Shown: piece after piece, positions 1 through 5,290 of the stretch
Layout of the letters: each line of letters begins with the position of its first letter
Numbering within the stretch: position 1 is the first letter of the stretch
The notes under the pieces: generated by a model
Databases searched by the model: none
Seen by the model: the letters and a program-made list of their open reading frames with translations, nothing else
What the model was told of the DNA's origin: nothing
Made by a program: the position numbers and the translations under genes
Assembly (NCBI GenBank): GCA_035653295.1
Contig: DASRCB010000210.1
Location: 1 to 5,290, forward strand
DNA length: 5,290 bases
Reading direction: 5' to 3'
DNA from: DASRCB01 sp035653295
GTDB taxonomy: Bacteria > Acidobacteriota > Terriglobia > Bryobacterales > Bryobacteraceae

Positions 1-2
1 GC

Positions 3-527
3 ATCGCCGTCGATGGCGCCGGAGACGCGCTGATCACCGGCTTCACGCTGGCTGCGGATTTCCCCGTAGCGCATCCGCTCCAGCCTTTTTTGACCGGATT
101 TCAGGACGCGTTCGTCAGTAAATTCGCGAGCGACGGGTCAAAACTGATCTATTCCACGTACCTCGGGGGCAGCAGCGACACTTCGGGCTATGCCATCGCC
201 ACGGATTCCGCCGGCAACGCGTACGTGACGGGGAATACGTCATCCATTGATTTTCCGCTCGTCAACCCGACTCAGTGTTATGCCGGCGGGAGCGACGCGT
301 TCGCCTCTACGCTCAAGCCTGACGGATCGGCACTGTCGTTCTCCACGTTTCTGGGTGGGACCGGCGCCGACTGGGGGTACGGGATCGCGGCCGACAACGT
401 CGGTAACGTCTACGTGGGCGGCGACACACTGTCAACCGACTTTCCGCTCATCAACCCTCAACAGCCGGCGTTCGGTGGCGGCACCAACACCGGGGATGGT
501 TTTGTGGCGCGGATAACGCCGGCCGGC
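3..527 (+). repeat. SBBP beta-propeller repeats (three visible units, protein level)
   Basis: Three successive units of about 63 residues begin at nt 3 (IAVDGAGDALITG), nt 195 (IATDSAGNAYVTG) and nt 384 (IAADNVGNVYVGG). Each continues with a DFP(V/L) strand, an F-A or F-V strand leading to a D/A-G turn, and in the first two an STYLGG or STFLGG strand. The spacing is 64 and 63 residues. The similarity is clear in protein and diverged in DNA, so this is old domain duplication rather than a recent tandem repeat. A full propeller needs more blades than are visible, so further units are expected to the left of the window. Confidence 0.85.
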
Positions 528-2387
528 GCATCGGGCGCGGATGTTTCCGTGGTGAAGTGCGCCAGCGCCACGGCGGTGGACGCGGGCAGCCCGCTGACTT
601 ACACGCTGTACGGCATCAACAGTGGACCGCAGACCGCGACCGCAGTCACCATAACCGATACGCTTCCGCCCGGCGTCACCTTCAACTCCGCGACGCCGCA
701 GCCGGCCTCGCAATCGGGAAATACGCTGACCTTCAATCTCGGTACGCTTGCCGGTCAGGCCAGCAGTCTGGTGACCATCAAGGTAACCCCGCAGTCGTCC
801 GGGACGATCACGAACAGAGCCACTATAAGCGCCGGCCAGCCCGATCCGAACTCCGCGAACAACGCGTCCAGCGCGGTTACGACCGTGAATCCGGGCGGCT
901 CGTGCGTGTTTCAGCTACAATCCGCGTCGGCTACGTTCTCGAGCGCGGGAGGCACAGGTTCTTTCAGCTTCACGGCATCGAACTCGTCGTGTTCGTGGAA
1001 CGCGCAATCGAACGCGGGTTTTATCACCATTACATCGGCGTCCTCCGGCAGCGGGAGCGGAACAGTGACCTACTCCGTAGCGCCGAATAGCAGCGGCTCG
1101 CGTACCGGAACCATCACCGCGGCGGGCGCCACGTTCACGGTCAATCAGTGGAATCCGCCGGCGCTGACGATTTCCAAAACCCACTCCGGGAACTTCGCAC
1201 AGGGGCAGGTGGGCGCGACGTACACGATCACGGTCGGCAACGCGGCGACCGCCGGACCAACAAGCAGCAAGGTGACCGTTGCGGAAGCGCCGCCCGCGGG
1301 AGAAACGGTTACGAAGTTGGCGGGCTCAGGATGGACGTGCGGGACGCTCTCGTGCAGCCGTTCGGATGTCCTGAACGGCGGCGTCTCCTGGCCGGCAATC
1401 ACCGTCACGGTAAACATATCGGCGAGCGCCGCATCTTCGGTGACGAACAAGGCAACGGTTTCCGGTGGCGGCTCGGCTTCCGCAACCGCCTCCGACCCGA
1501 CTACGATCGCCAATACCGCGGCGGCAGTGACGAACGTTACCTCCAGCGCCGCGAACGGCACGTACGGCGCAGGCGCGTCGATTCCGGTGAACATCACTTT
1601 CAGCAAGCCGGTGTCCGTTACCGGCACGCCTCAGCTCGCCCTAAATTCGGGAGGAACGGCGAACTACTCGTCGGGTTCGGGGACGGCCACGCTGACGTTC
1701 ACATATGTAGTGGCAGCGGGTCAGAGCAGCTCGCGCCTGGATGAGGCTTCGGCAACAGCGCTCACCGTGAACGGCGGAACGATCGCGGATTCGTCGGGAA
1801 CGGCGGCGAAGCTGACCGTCCCGGCGCCCGCGGCGTCCGGATCGCTGGGCGCGAACAAAGACATCGTGATCGACACCACGGCTCCGACAGCTCCGACCGT
1901 GGTCTCCTGGAGCGTGTTATTCGGATCGCAGAGCTACAACGTGGTGGGCTCCACGCGGCATCAGTTGCCATGGCAGATCACCGGGATTCAGGTGGTGTTC
2001 TCGAAACCGATCGCTTCGGGCGACGCGGCGAGTCTCGGGGGGATTACGGCGACGGGCTTCAGCGGTTTGGGAACAAACACGCTGAAATGGACGTTCCAGC
2101 CGATCGCGAACCTGGCGGTTACCACCACGCTGGCCGCTACCGGCGCCCATGCGCTGAAGGACGCGAGTGGGAACCCGTTGAACGGCGGCGCCGCGTACAC
2201 CAGGAGCATCCGCGTGCTGTGGGGCGACGTGAATGATGACAGCGTCGTGAGCTCGGCTGACGTGGTGTTGGTGAATAACGCCCGGAGCTCGGCCTACAGC
2301 ATTGTCGATGATATGAACGGCGATGGAGTGGTCGATGCGACCGACGTCTCCCTGGTGAGAGCGCAGATTGGAGCGACGCTGCCGTGA
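3..2387 (+). CDS. Large secreted mosaic protein: SBBP repeats, DUF11, BACON, Ig-like modules, C-terminal dockerin (5' partial)
   Basis: The reading frame is open from the left edge (first full codon at nt 3), so 794 residues are visible and the N-terminus with any signal peptide lies outside. The TTG at nt 90 is an internal Leu codon inside an SBBP repeat, not the start. Modules in order: SBBP beta-propeller repeats (nt 3-527, marks such as DSAGNAYVTG, DFPLVNP, STYLGG); a DUF11 module (about 537-887, with ITDTLPPGVTF and PDPNSANN); a BACON-like module (about 903-1148, Cys/Trp pair SCSW, SGSGTVTYSV, NSSGSRTGTI, ending FTVNQ); a second DUF11-like module (about 1158-1508); an Ig-like module of the large-adhesin type (about 1521-1883, NGTYGAGASIPV to VIDTTAP); another Ig-like module with VVFSKPI (about 1893-2216); and a dockerin (2220-2378). 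No catalytic motif is visible. These families are extracellular binding or structural modules, so a surface adhesin or carbohydrate/protein-binding role is inferred. The stop overlaps the next start. Confidence 0.9.
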   Translation: MAVDGAGDALITGFTLAADFPVAHPLQPFLTGFQDAFVSKFASDGSKLIYSTYLGGSSDTSGYAIATDSAGNAYVTGNTSSIDFPLVNPTQCYAGGSDAFASTLKPDGSALSFSTFLGGTGADWGYGIAADNVGNVYVGGDTLSTDFPLINPQQPAFGGGTNTGDGFVARITPAGASGADVSVVKCASATAVDAGSPLTYTLYGINSGPQTATAVTITDTLPPGVTFNSATPQPASQSGNTLTFNLGTLAGQASSLVTIKVTPQSSGTITNRATISAGQPDPNSANNASSAVTTVNPGGSCVFQLQSASATFSSAGGTGSFSFTASNSSCSWNAQSNAGFITITSASSGSGSGTVTYSVAPNSSGSRTGTITAAGATFTVNQWNPPALTISKTHSGNFAQGQVGATYTITVGNAATAGPTSSKVTVAEAPPAGETVTKLAGSGWTCGTLSCSRSDVLNGGVSWPAITVTVNISASAASSVTNKATVSGGGSASATASDPTTIANTAAAVTNVTSSAANGTYGAGASIPVNITFSKPVSVTGTPQLALNSGGTANYSSGSGTATLTFTYVVAAGQSSSRLDEASATALTVNGGTIADSSGTAAKLTVPAPAASGSLGANKDIVIDTTAPTAPTVVSWSVLFGSQSYNVVGSTRHQLPWQITGIQVVFSKPIASGDAASLGGITATGFSGLGTNTLKWTFQPIANLAVTTTLAATGAHALKDASGNPLNGGAAYTRSIRVLWGDVNDDSVVSSADVVLVNNARSSAYSIVDDMNGDGVVDATDVSLVRAQIGATLP
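2220..2378 (+). other. Type I-like dockerin domain at the C-terminus of the mosaic protein
   Basis: Two EF-hand-like calcium loops are visible. Loop 1 begins with Asp at nt 2226 (DVNDDSVVSSAD): D, N, D and D sit at loop positions 1, 3, 5 and 12, but Ser replaces the usual Gly at 6. Loop 2 begins with Asp at nt 2310 (DMNGDGVVDATD) and is canonical, with D/N/D at 1/3/5, Gly at 6, Asp at 9 and Asp at 12. The loops start 28 residues apart, slightly closer than in classical clostridial dockerins. Such domains bind cohesins in cellulosomes, but many isolated dockerin repeats in environmental bacteria have no proven partner. Confidence 0.85.
2370..2373 (+). promoter_or_regulatory. Shine-Dalgarno GGAG for the PEP-CTERM gene, inside the upstream gene
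   Basis: GGAG lies 10 nt upstream of the GTG at nt 2384, within the last codons of the mosaic-protein gene. Together with the GTGA start/stop overlap, it supports the GTG start and suggests translational coupling of the two genes. Confidence 0.55.
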
Positions 2388-3055
2388 TCAGAGATCTGCT
2401 CGCTCGCTGCGGAACTGCTGTATTACTGGCCGTCGTGGCCATCATGTCGCTGCACGCATCGGTAATCCTGACGTTCGAGCCGGTCACGGTAACGGCAGGC
2501 ACTTCGAATGACGCGTTCGATATTACGCTGACGAACCGCGACGCGTCGGCAATCGTCATCGGCGGGTTCAGCTTCGGCCTGACGCCAGAGAACGCCGGCG
2601 TGGATTTCCTCGACGCCACCACGTCGACCGGCCTGCCTTACATCTTCGCCGGCGACTCGCTCTTTGGCCCCGACATTACCGTTTCCGTGAGCGGTCAAAG
2701 CATCGAGGTGTCCGATGTGTTCGATACCCCCGGGGGCGGCGTGACCATCCTGCCGGGCACTTCGGTCGGGCTCGGCCACGTGGTGTTCAATGCGGCCCCC
2801 GGTTCATCGACGGTGGTGACGCCCATCGACTTCGCTGCCTACCCGTTTACAAGCCTTTCCGACGCGATGGGCAACGATGTCGCGTTCACGGACGTGGGCG
2901 GGGCCGTGACCATCGTGCCGGCTGTCGTGGCAACACCGGAGCCGCCGGGGTTTGGCCTGTGCGGCGCGATCGTGCTGTTGCTGGTCGCGAGACGCCGACG
3001 CCGCTCCGGGATGCTCCGCGCCGATATGCCGGGTCGCGCTGAGCTGTTCGGGTAA
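2384..3055 (+). CDS. Secreted PEP-CTERM protein with a cohesin-like beta domain
   Basis: 223 residues. The GTG start is chosen because it overlaps the preceding stop, has GGAG 10 nt upstream, and is followed at once by a signal peptide: basic residues R3 and R8, hydrophobic core 11-22, probable cleavage after LHA at residue 25. Residues about 27-178 form one beta-rich domain without catalytic motifs. Its outline resembles cohesin: an early strand and turn (PVTVTAGTSNDAFDITLTN), then GGFSFGLTPENAGVDFLDAT, a late strand before VVFNAAPGSS, and a closing GGAVTIV strand. This likeness is by eye and is inference. A PEP-CTERM signal follows: PEP at 185-187, hydrophobic segment about 189-202, then five Arg at 203-207. 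Known PEP-CTERM proteins are processed by exosortase and delivered to the cell surface or extracellular matrix. Unusually, 16 residues follow the Arg cluster. Alternative: a generic PEP-CTERM protein unrelated to cohesin. Confidence 0.85.
   Translation: MIRDLLARCGTAVLLAVVAIMSLHASVILTFEPVTVTAGTSNDAFDITLTNRDASAIVIGGFSFGLTPENAGVDFLDATTSTGLPYIFAGDSLFGPDITVSVSGQSIEVSDVFDTPGGGVTILPGTSVGLGHVVFNAAPGSSTVVTPIDFAAYPFTSLSDAMGNDVAFTDVGGAVTIVPAVVATPEPPGFGLCGAIVLLLVARRRRRSGMLRADMPGRAELFG
2936..3007 (+). other. PEP-CTERM sorting signal
   Basis: The encoded segment is a Pro-Glu-Pro motif (nt 2936-2944), a short Gly/Leu/Val-rich membrane segment containing one Cys, and a run of five Arg (nt 2990-3004). This three-part order defines the PEP-CTERM family, whose members need an exosortase encoded elsewhere in the genome. 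None is seen in this window. Confidence 0.85.
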
Positions 3056-3073
3056 CCATTCAGACCGAACATT

Positions 3074-3090
3074 CGATCGTGCAATGATCG
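3074..3090 (+). repeat. Small inverted repeat just upstream of the transporter start
   Basis: CGATC and GATCG arms of 5 bp flank a 7-nt spacer, ending 3 nt before the GTG start codon. The same stretch contains GATCGT twice. It sits where a ribosome binding site would normally be, and no Shine-Dalgarno sequence is visible there. The arms are short, so it could be chance. Confidence 0.25.
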
Positions 3091-3093
3091 TAC

Positions 3094-4404
3094 GTGCCTG
3101 ATTCGTCCGGCCCGCGCTGGCCGCTCGCGTTGCCGGAACTGCGCATCCTCTTTTTATCCTCGGTCGGCGGCGCGCTGGAATTCTACGACTTCGTCGTTTT
3201 CGTCTTTTTCGCGGTGGCGATCGGCAGGCTCTTCTTTCCGCCCGACCTGCCCGACTGGGTACGGCAACTGCAGACGTTCGGCATCTTCGCCGCCGGCTAC
3301 CTGGCGCGCCCACTGGGCGGTATTTTCATGGCGCATTTCGGCGACACGCGCGGGCGCAAGCGCGTTTTCACGTTCAGTATCCTGCTGATGGCCAACGCGA
3401 CGCTCGTAATCGGCCTGCTCCCGACCTATAAATTGATCGGCACGGCTGCCCCGGTTCTGCTGCTGGTCATGCGCGTTGTCCAGGGCATGGCCATTGGCGG
3501 CCAGGTGCCGGGCGGATGGGTCTTCGTGGCCGAGCACGCTGGTCCGGGGCGAGTCGGCTTTGCCCTCGGGCTGCTCACCAGCGGTCTGACCGGCGGTATT
3601 CTGCTCGGTTCGCTGGTGGCGGCGGCAATCAACCTGGTCTTCAGCCAGGCGCAGATTCTGAGCGGCTGGTGGCGGCTGCCCTTCCTGATGGGAGGAATCT
3701 TCGGCTTCCTGGCGATGATGCTGCGCCGCTGGCTGGAGGAGACGCCGGTTTTCGAAGAGATCCGGCGGCGCGCCGCGACCTCACGCCAGATGCCCCTGCG
3801 CGTGGTGCTGAAGGGTCACATGCCGGCTTCCATCGCCGGAATGGTGACCACGTGGATGCTGACTGCCGCGATTGTCGTTCTGATTCTGATGACGCCGGCC
3901 CTGCTCCAGAAATCGTTTGGCCTGCCGGCGTCGCAGACGCAGCTCGCAAACCTGGCCGGGACCGTGGCGCTGGTCCTGGGCACGCTCGCGACGGGCGCAA
4001 TGACCGACCGCTTCGGCCTTCGCGCGTCGGCGGCACTCGTGCTGCCGCTGTTGTGCGCTGGCGCCTACGCGCTGTATCTGACCGCCGACCGCGCTCCCGC
4101 GCTGCTGTTGCCCGCCTATGTGCTGGCCGGATTCGGCGCGGGTGGCGTTGCGCTGACCCCCGTGGCCCTGGTCCGTTCCTTCCCGCCCGCCGTGCGTTTC
4201 AGCGGAATTTCGTTCTCCTATAACATCGCCTACGCGCTGTTCGGAGGAGTGACCCCGCTGTTCGTCTCCTGGATCGCGCATCTGAACCGCATCAGCCCGG
4301 CGCATTACGTTGCCGCGGTTTGTGTGCTCGGATTTTTCGCCACGGTCTTCTCGCCGTCGGCTGAAGTTCAGCAACAGGTCCGCTCATCGTACAGCAATGC
4401 GTGA
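3094..4404 (+). CDS. MFS transporter, metabolite:H+ symporter (MHS) type
   Basis: 436 residues, about 12 hydrophobic segments, inner-membrane secondary transporter expected to move a small organic acid or zwitterion with protons. Family marks: GGALEFYDF at residues 25-33 in TM1 (MHS form G-x-x-x-E-x-Y-D-F); loop 2-3 motif HFGDTRGRKR at 81-90; RVVQGMAIGG at 127-136 in TM4; WWRLPF at 192-197; LEETPVF at 214-220 after TM6; loop 8-9 DRFGLR at 305-310; and VRFSGISFSYN with ALFGGVTPL at 367-389, a strongly conserved MHS stretch. The Glu usually following the TM4 GG is Gln137 here. The long C-terminal coiled coil of the osmosensor ProP is absent, so the substrate cannot be named. The GTG start is the only credible one: an in-frame TGA lies at nt 3085-3087, and it leaves a normal 24-residue lead-in to TM1. 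No Shine-Dalgarno is visible. It follows the PEP-CTERM gene by 38 nt, so cotranscription is possible. Confidence 0.92.
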   Translation: MPDSSGPRWPLALPELRILFLSSVGGALEFYDFVVFVFFAVAIGRLFFPPDLPDWVRQLQTFGIFAAGYLARPLGGIFMAHFGDTRGRKRVFTFSILLMANATLVIGLLPTYKLIGTAAPVLLLVMRVVQGMAIGGQVPGGWVFVAEHAGPGRVGFALGLLTSGLTGGILLGSLVAAAINLVFSQAQILSGWWRLPFLMGGIFGFLAMMLRRWLEETPVFEEIRRRAATSRQMPLRVVLKGHMPASIAGMVTTWMLTAAIVVLILMTPALLQKSFGLPASQTQLANLAGTVALVLGTLATGAMTDRFGLRASAALVLPLLCAGAYALYLTADRAPALLLPAYVLAGFGAGGVALTPVALVRSFPPAVRFSGISFSYNIAYALFGGVTPLFVSWIAHLNRISPAHYVAAVCVLGFFATVFSPSAEVQQQVRSSYSNA

Positions 4405-4559
4405 CAGCGGCGCATGCACCTGTAGCAGCGCAGCGGCTTCAGACCGAGCAGGCTCAGCAGGTAATCGGTCACGCTTCTGCGGCGGGAGCGCCGAAGCGCG
4501 TGGGCGCCGCATTTGCGGCAGGGGTAACGGGATTCTCCGTAAATGATGGCGGCGAACAT
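4368..4559 (-). CDS. Small zinc-ribbon protein (63 aa)
   Basis: 63 residues read leftward from ATG at nt 4559. An AGGAG ribosome binding site 6 nt upstream fixes this start; the frame stays open further upstream, to about nt 4790, but that part is low-complexity Arg/Ser/Thr-rich and lies antisense to the TadE-like gene, so it is not accepted. Two CxxC knuckles, C14-R-K-C17 and C45-Y-R-C48, can form one zinc ribbon. Between them are a basic patch (RRSRRRS, residues 23-29) and a short hydrophobic helix (DYLLSLLGLKP, 32-42). I recall this C-x-x-C, RSRRR, LLSLLGL-P-R-C-x-x-C pattern in small uncharacterised proteins of related soil bacteria. Function is unknown; the basic patch could contact nucleic acid or phospholipid headgroups. 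The tail has three further Cys (52, 62, 63). The gene overlaps the transporter by 37 nt, tail to tail, and lies 97 nt downstream of the TadE-like gene on the same strand. Confidence 0.75.
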   Translation of the reverse strand: MFAAIIYGESRYPCRKCGAHALRRSRRRSVTDYLLSLLGLKPLRCYRCMRRCHALLYDERTCC

Positions 4560-4565
4560 TTTCAA

Positions 4566-4570
4566 CTCCT
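4566..4570 (-). promoter_or_regulatory. Shine-Dalgarno AGGAG of the zinc-ribbon gene
   Basis: On the minus strand AGGAG is followed by a 6-nt spacer (TTGAAA) and ATG at nt 4559. It is the best ribosome binding site in the window and is the main reason for choosing the 63-residue reading. No convincing promoter or terminator hairpin was found in the 97-nt gap at nt 4560-4656, so the gene may be read from the Tad-like unit upstream. Confidence 0.75.
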
Positions 4571-4656
4571 GAGGTCGCCGGCGGATCCGGTCCTCAATTC
4601 CAACAGCGATGTTCGCCGGGGTTTTCCCTCGTGCTCTTCCCGTCGCAGAGATCTGG

Positions 4657-5100
4657 CTAGTTATACAGCCCGAGCGGGACCGTGACGGTGATCGCTGGGC
4701 CGGTGTAGTTGCCGGCGATGTACGGCGAGAGCACGGTCCACGAGTATCCCGAAATCTGCACGACCAGACGGTAGTTGTCGGTGCCGGCATCCGGCGTGCT
4801 TACCTGAACGTTATCCGAGGTCAGATTGAACAGCGATGGAGTTCCCGCCGAGGGCGCCGCGGCCTGATAGTACAGCACCATGTTAGTAATGGAAGTGCTG
4901 TCGCCGGGGTTATTCACGGCGCCCCAGCGCGCGGCATACCGCGCTCGCTCTACCAGGGCCTGGTGGACAAATAAATACTGTCCCATGTCGAAGGCGCCCA
5001 GTAGAAGGACGCTGAGCCCGAGGAACACGATGGCGGTCTCGAGGATCACATTCCCACCACTGACGCGCCGGCGCCGCGATGATTGTTCCATCGGCTTCAT
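4657..5100 (-). CDS. TadE-like pilus assembly protein (pseudopilin-like)
   Basis: 147 residues. A basic N-terminus (RRRR at residues 9-12) is followed by GGNVILE and a hydrophobic helix to about residue 37, then F-D-M-G-Q-Y and HQALVERARYAARWGAV (46-62), the usual start of a TadE domain. Gly16 followed by Glu21 matches a type IV prepilin-type processing site, with Glu at position +5 of the mature protein. The rest (63-147) is a beta-rich exported region ending in LVVQISGYSW and ITVTVPLGLYN. TadE-family proteins are minor pseudopilins of the Tad (Flp) pilus or secretion machine in the inner membrane and periplasm. The ATG at 5100 overlaps the preceding stop in ATGA, with a weak AGGGG 11 nt upstream. 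An in-frame ATG three codons later (nt 5091) is a less likely start. A TadG-like identity is possible but the length favours TadE. Confidence 0.88.
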   Translation of the reverse strand: MKPMEQSSRRRRVSGGNVILETAIVFLGLSVLLLGAFDMGQYLFVHQALVERARYAARWGAVNNPGDSTSITNMVLYYQAAAPSAGTPSLFNLTSDNVQVSTPDAGTDNYRLVVQISGYSWTVLSPYIAGNYTGPAITVTVPLGLYN

Positions 5101-5290
5101 GGTGCGTCGATCCCCTGGTAGGGATATGTGACCGACGGTTTGTTGGTAAGTGTGGTGCTGGCAAACACGGAGTTCAGGGCATATCCGCTGATCGATACCG
5201 TCATTGCGCCTGGCGCTCCGTTGACGAACGTAACCGTCAGATTGACATTGCTGGTGGCCAGCCCCGGCAGCAGCGGCGACGTTCCCGCGG
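5097..5290 (-). CDS. Second TadE-like pilus protein, C-terminal fragment (5' partial)
   Basis: An open frame enters from the right edge (first full codon at nt 5288-5286) and ends with TGA at nt 5099-5097, giving 63 visible residues. It reads as alternating polar and hydrophobic beta strands, including NVNLTVTFVNGAPGAMTVS, ISGYALNSVF and SVTYPYQGID. The strand around ISGY and the final T-V strand resemble the C-terminus of the next gene, and C-terminal regions of TadE-like proteins commonly look like this. It overlaps the following start by ATGA, so the two are almost certainly one operon. The TadE helix that would confirm the family lies outside the window, so the assignment rests on context and C-terminal resemblance. 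Confidence 0.7.
   Translation of the reverse strand, partial: AGTSPLLPGLATSNVNLTVTFVNGAPGAMTVSISGYALNSVFASTTLTNKPSVTYPYQGIDAP

Noticed and set aside
90..92. TTG as the start codon of the mosaic protein
   Set aside because: The frame continues upstream to nt 3 with a well-conserved SBBP repeat, so this is an internal Leu codon.
1145..1627. 160-codon open frame on the minus strand
   Set aside because: It is antisense to the BACON, DUF11-like and Ig-like modules, has biased composition typical of high-GC shadow frames, and shows no domain or ribosome binding site.
2384..3055. PEP-CTERM protein as an exosortase substrate of a local exosortase operon
   Set aside because: The sorting signal is clear, but no exosortase, PrsK/PrsR or exopolysaccharide gene is present in the window, so no local system can be claimed.
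3781..4374. 197-codon open frame on the minus strand under the transporter
   Set aside because: It is rich in Arg, Gln, Gly and His with no hydrophobic core or motif, and the plus strand encodes a clear MHS transporter throughout.
4584..4591. Perfect 8-bp palindrome CGGATCCG as an operator or terminator
   Set aside because: It is too short, with no T-run or second copy, and such palindromes are expected by chance in high-GC DNA.
4368..4790. Longer 140-residue version of the zinc-ribbon protein
   Set aside because: The extra N-terminal part is low complexity and antisense-frame to the TadE-like gene; the AGGAG site places the start at nt 4559.

Overview
The window looks like chromosomal DNA from a high-GC bacterium, most likely an Acidobacteriota member of the Solibacter/Bryobacter type. 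This is inferred from the protein families present together: SBBP beta-propeller repeats, DUF11 and BACON modules, a dockerin, a PEP-CTERM surface protein, paired TadE-like pilus proteins and a small arginine-rich zinc-ribbon protein. Planctomycetota share some of these families and cannot be excluded. No tRNA, rRNA, CRISPR array, transposase or attachment site was seen.

Layout. (1) Nt 3-2387, plus strand: the 3' part of a very large secreted mosaic protein. Its visible order is SBBP repeats, DUF11, BACON, DUF11-like, two Ig-like modules and a C-terminal dockerin. (2) Nt 2384-3055, plus strand: a 223-aa secreted protein whose start overlaps the previous stop. It has a signal peptide, one beta-rich domain resembling cohesin in outline, and a PEP-CTERM sorting signal. 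(3) Nt 3094-4404, plus strand: a 12-TM major facilitator transporter of the metabolite:H+ symporter (MHS) type. (4) Nt 4368-4559, minus strand: a 63-aa zinc-ribbon protein with a strong ribosome binding site, overlapping the transporter tail-to-tail by 37 nt. (5) Nt 4657-5100 and 5097 to the right edge, minus strand: two TadE-like pilus-assembly genes joined by an ATGA overlap, the second truncated by the window.

How they may work together. The first two genes appear translationally coupled and both products are exported. If the small protein's domain really is cohesin-like, the pair could be a dockerin-bearing mosaic protein and its sorted surface receptor; that is the most interesting hypothesis here and is inference. 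The transporter has no obvious functional link to its neighbours. The minus-strand genes form a Tad pilus unit that probably reads through into the zinc-ribbon gene, converging on the transporter with no intervening terminator visible.
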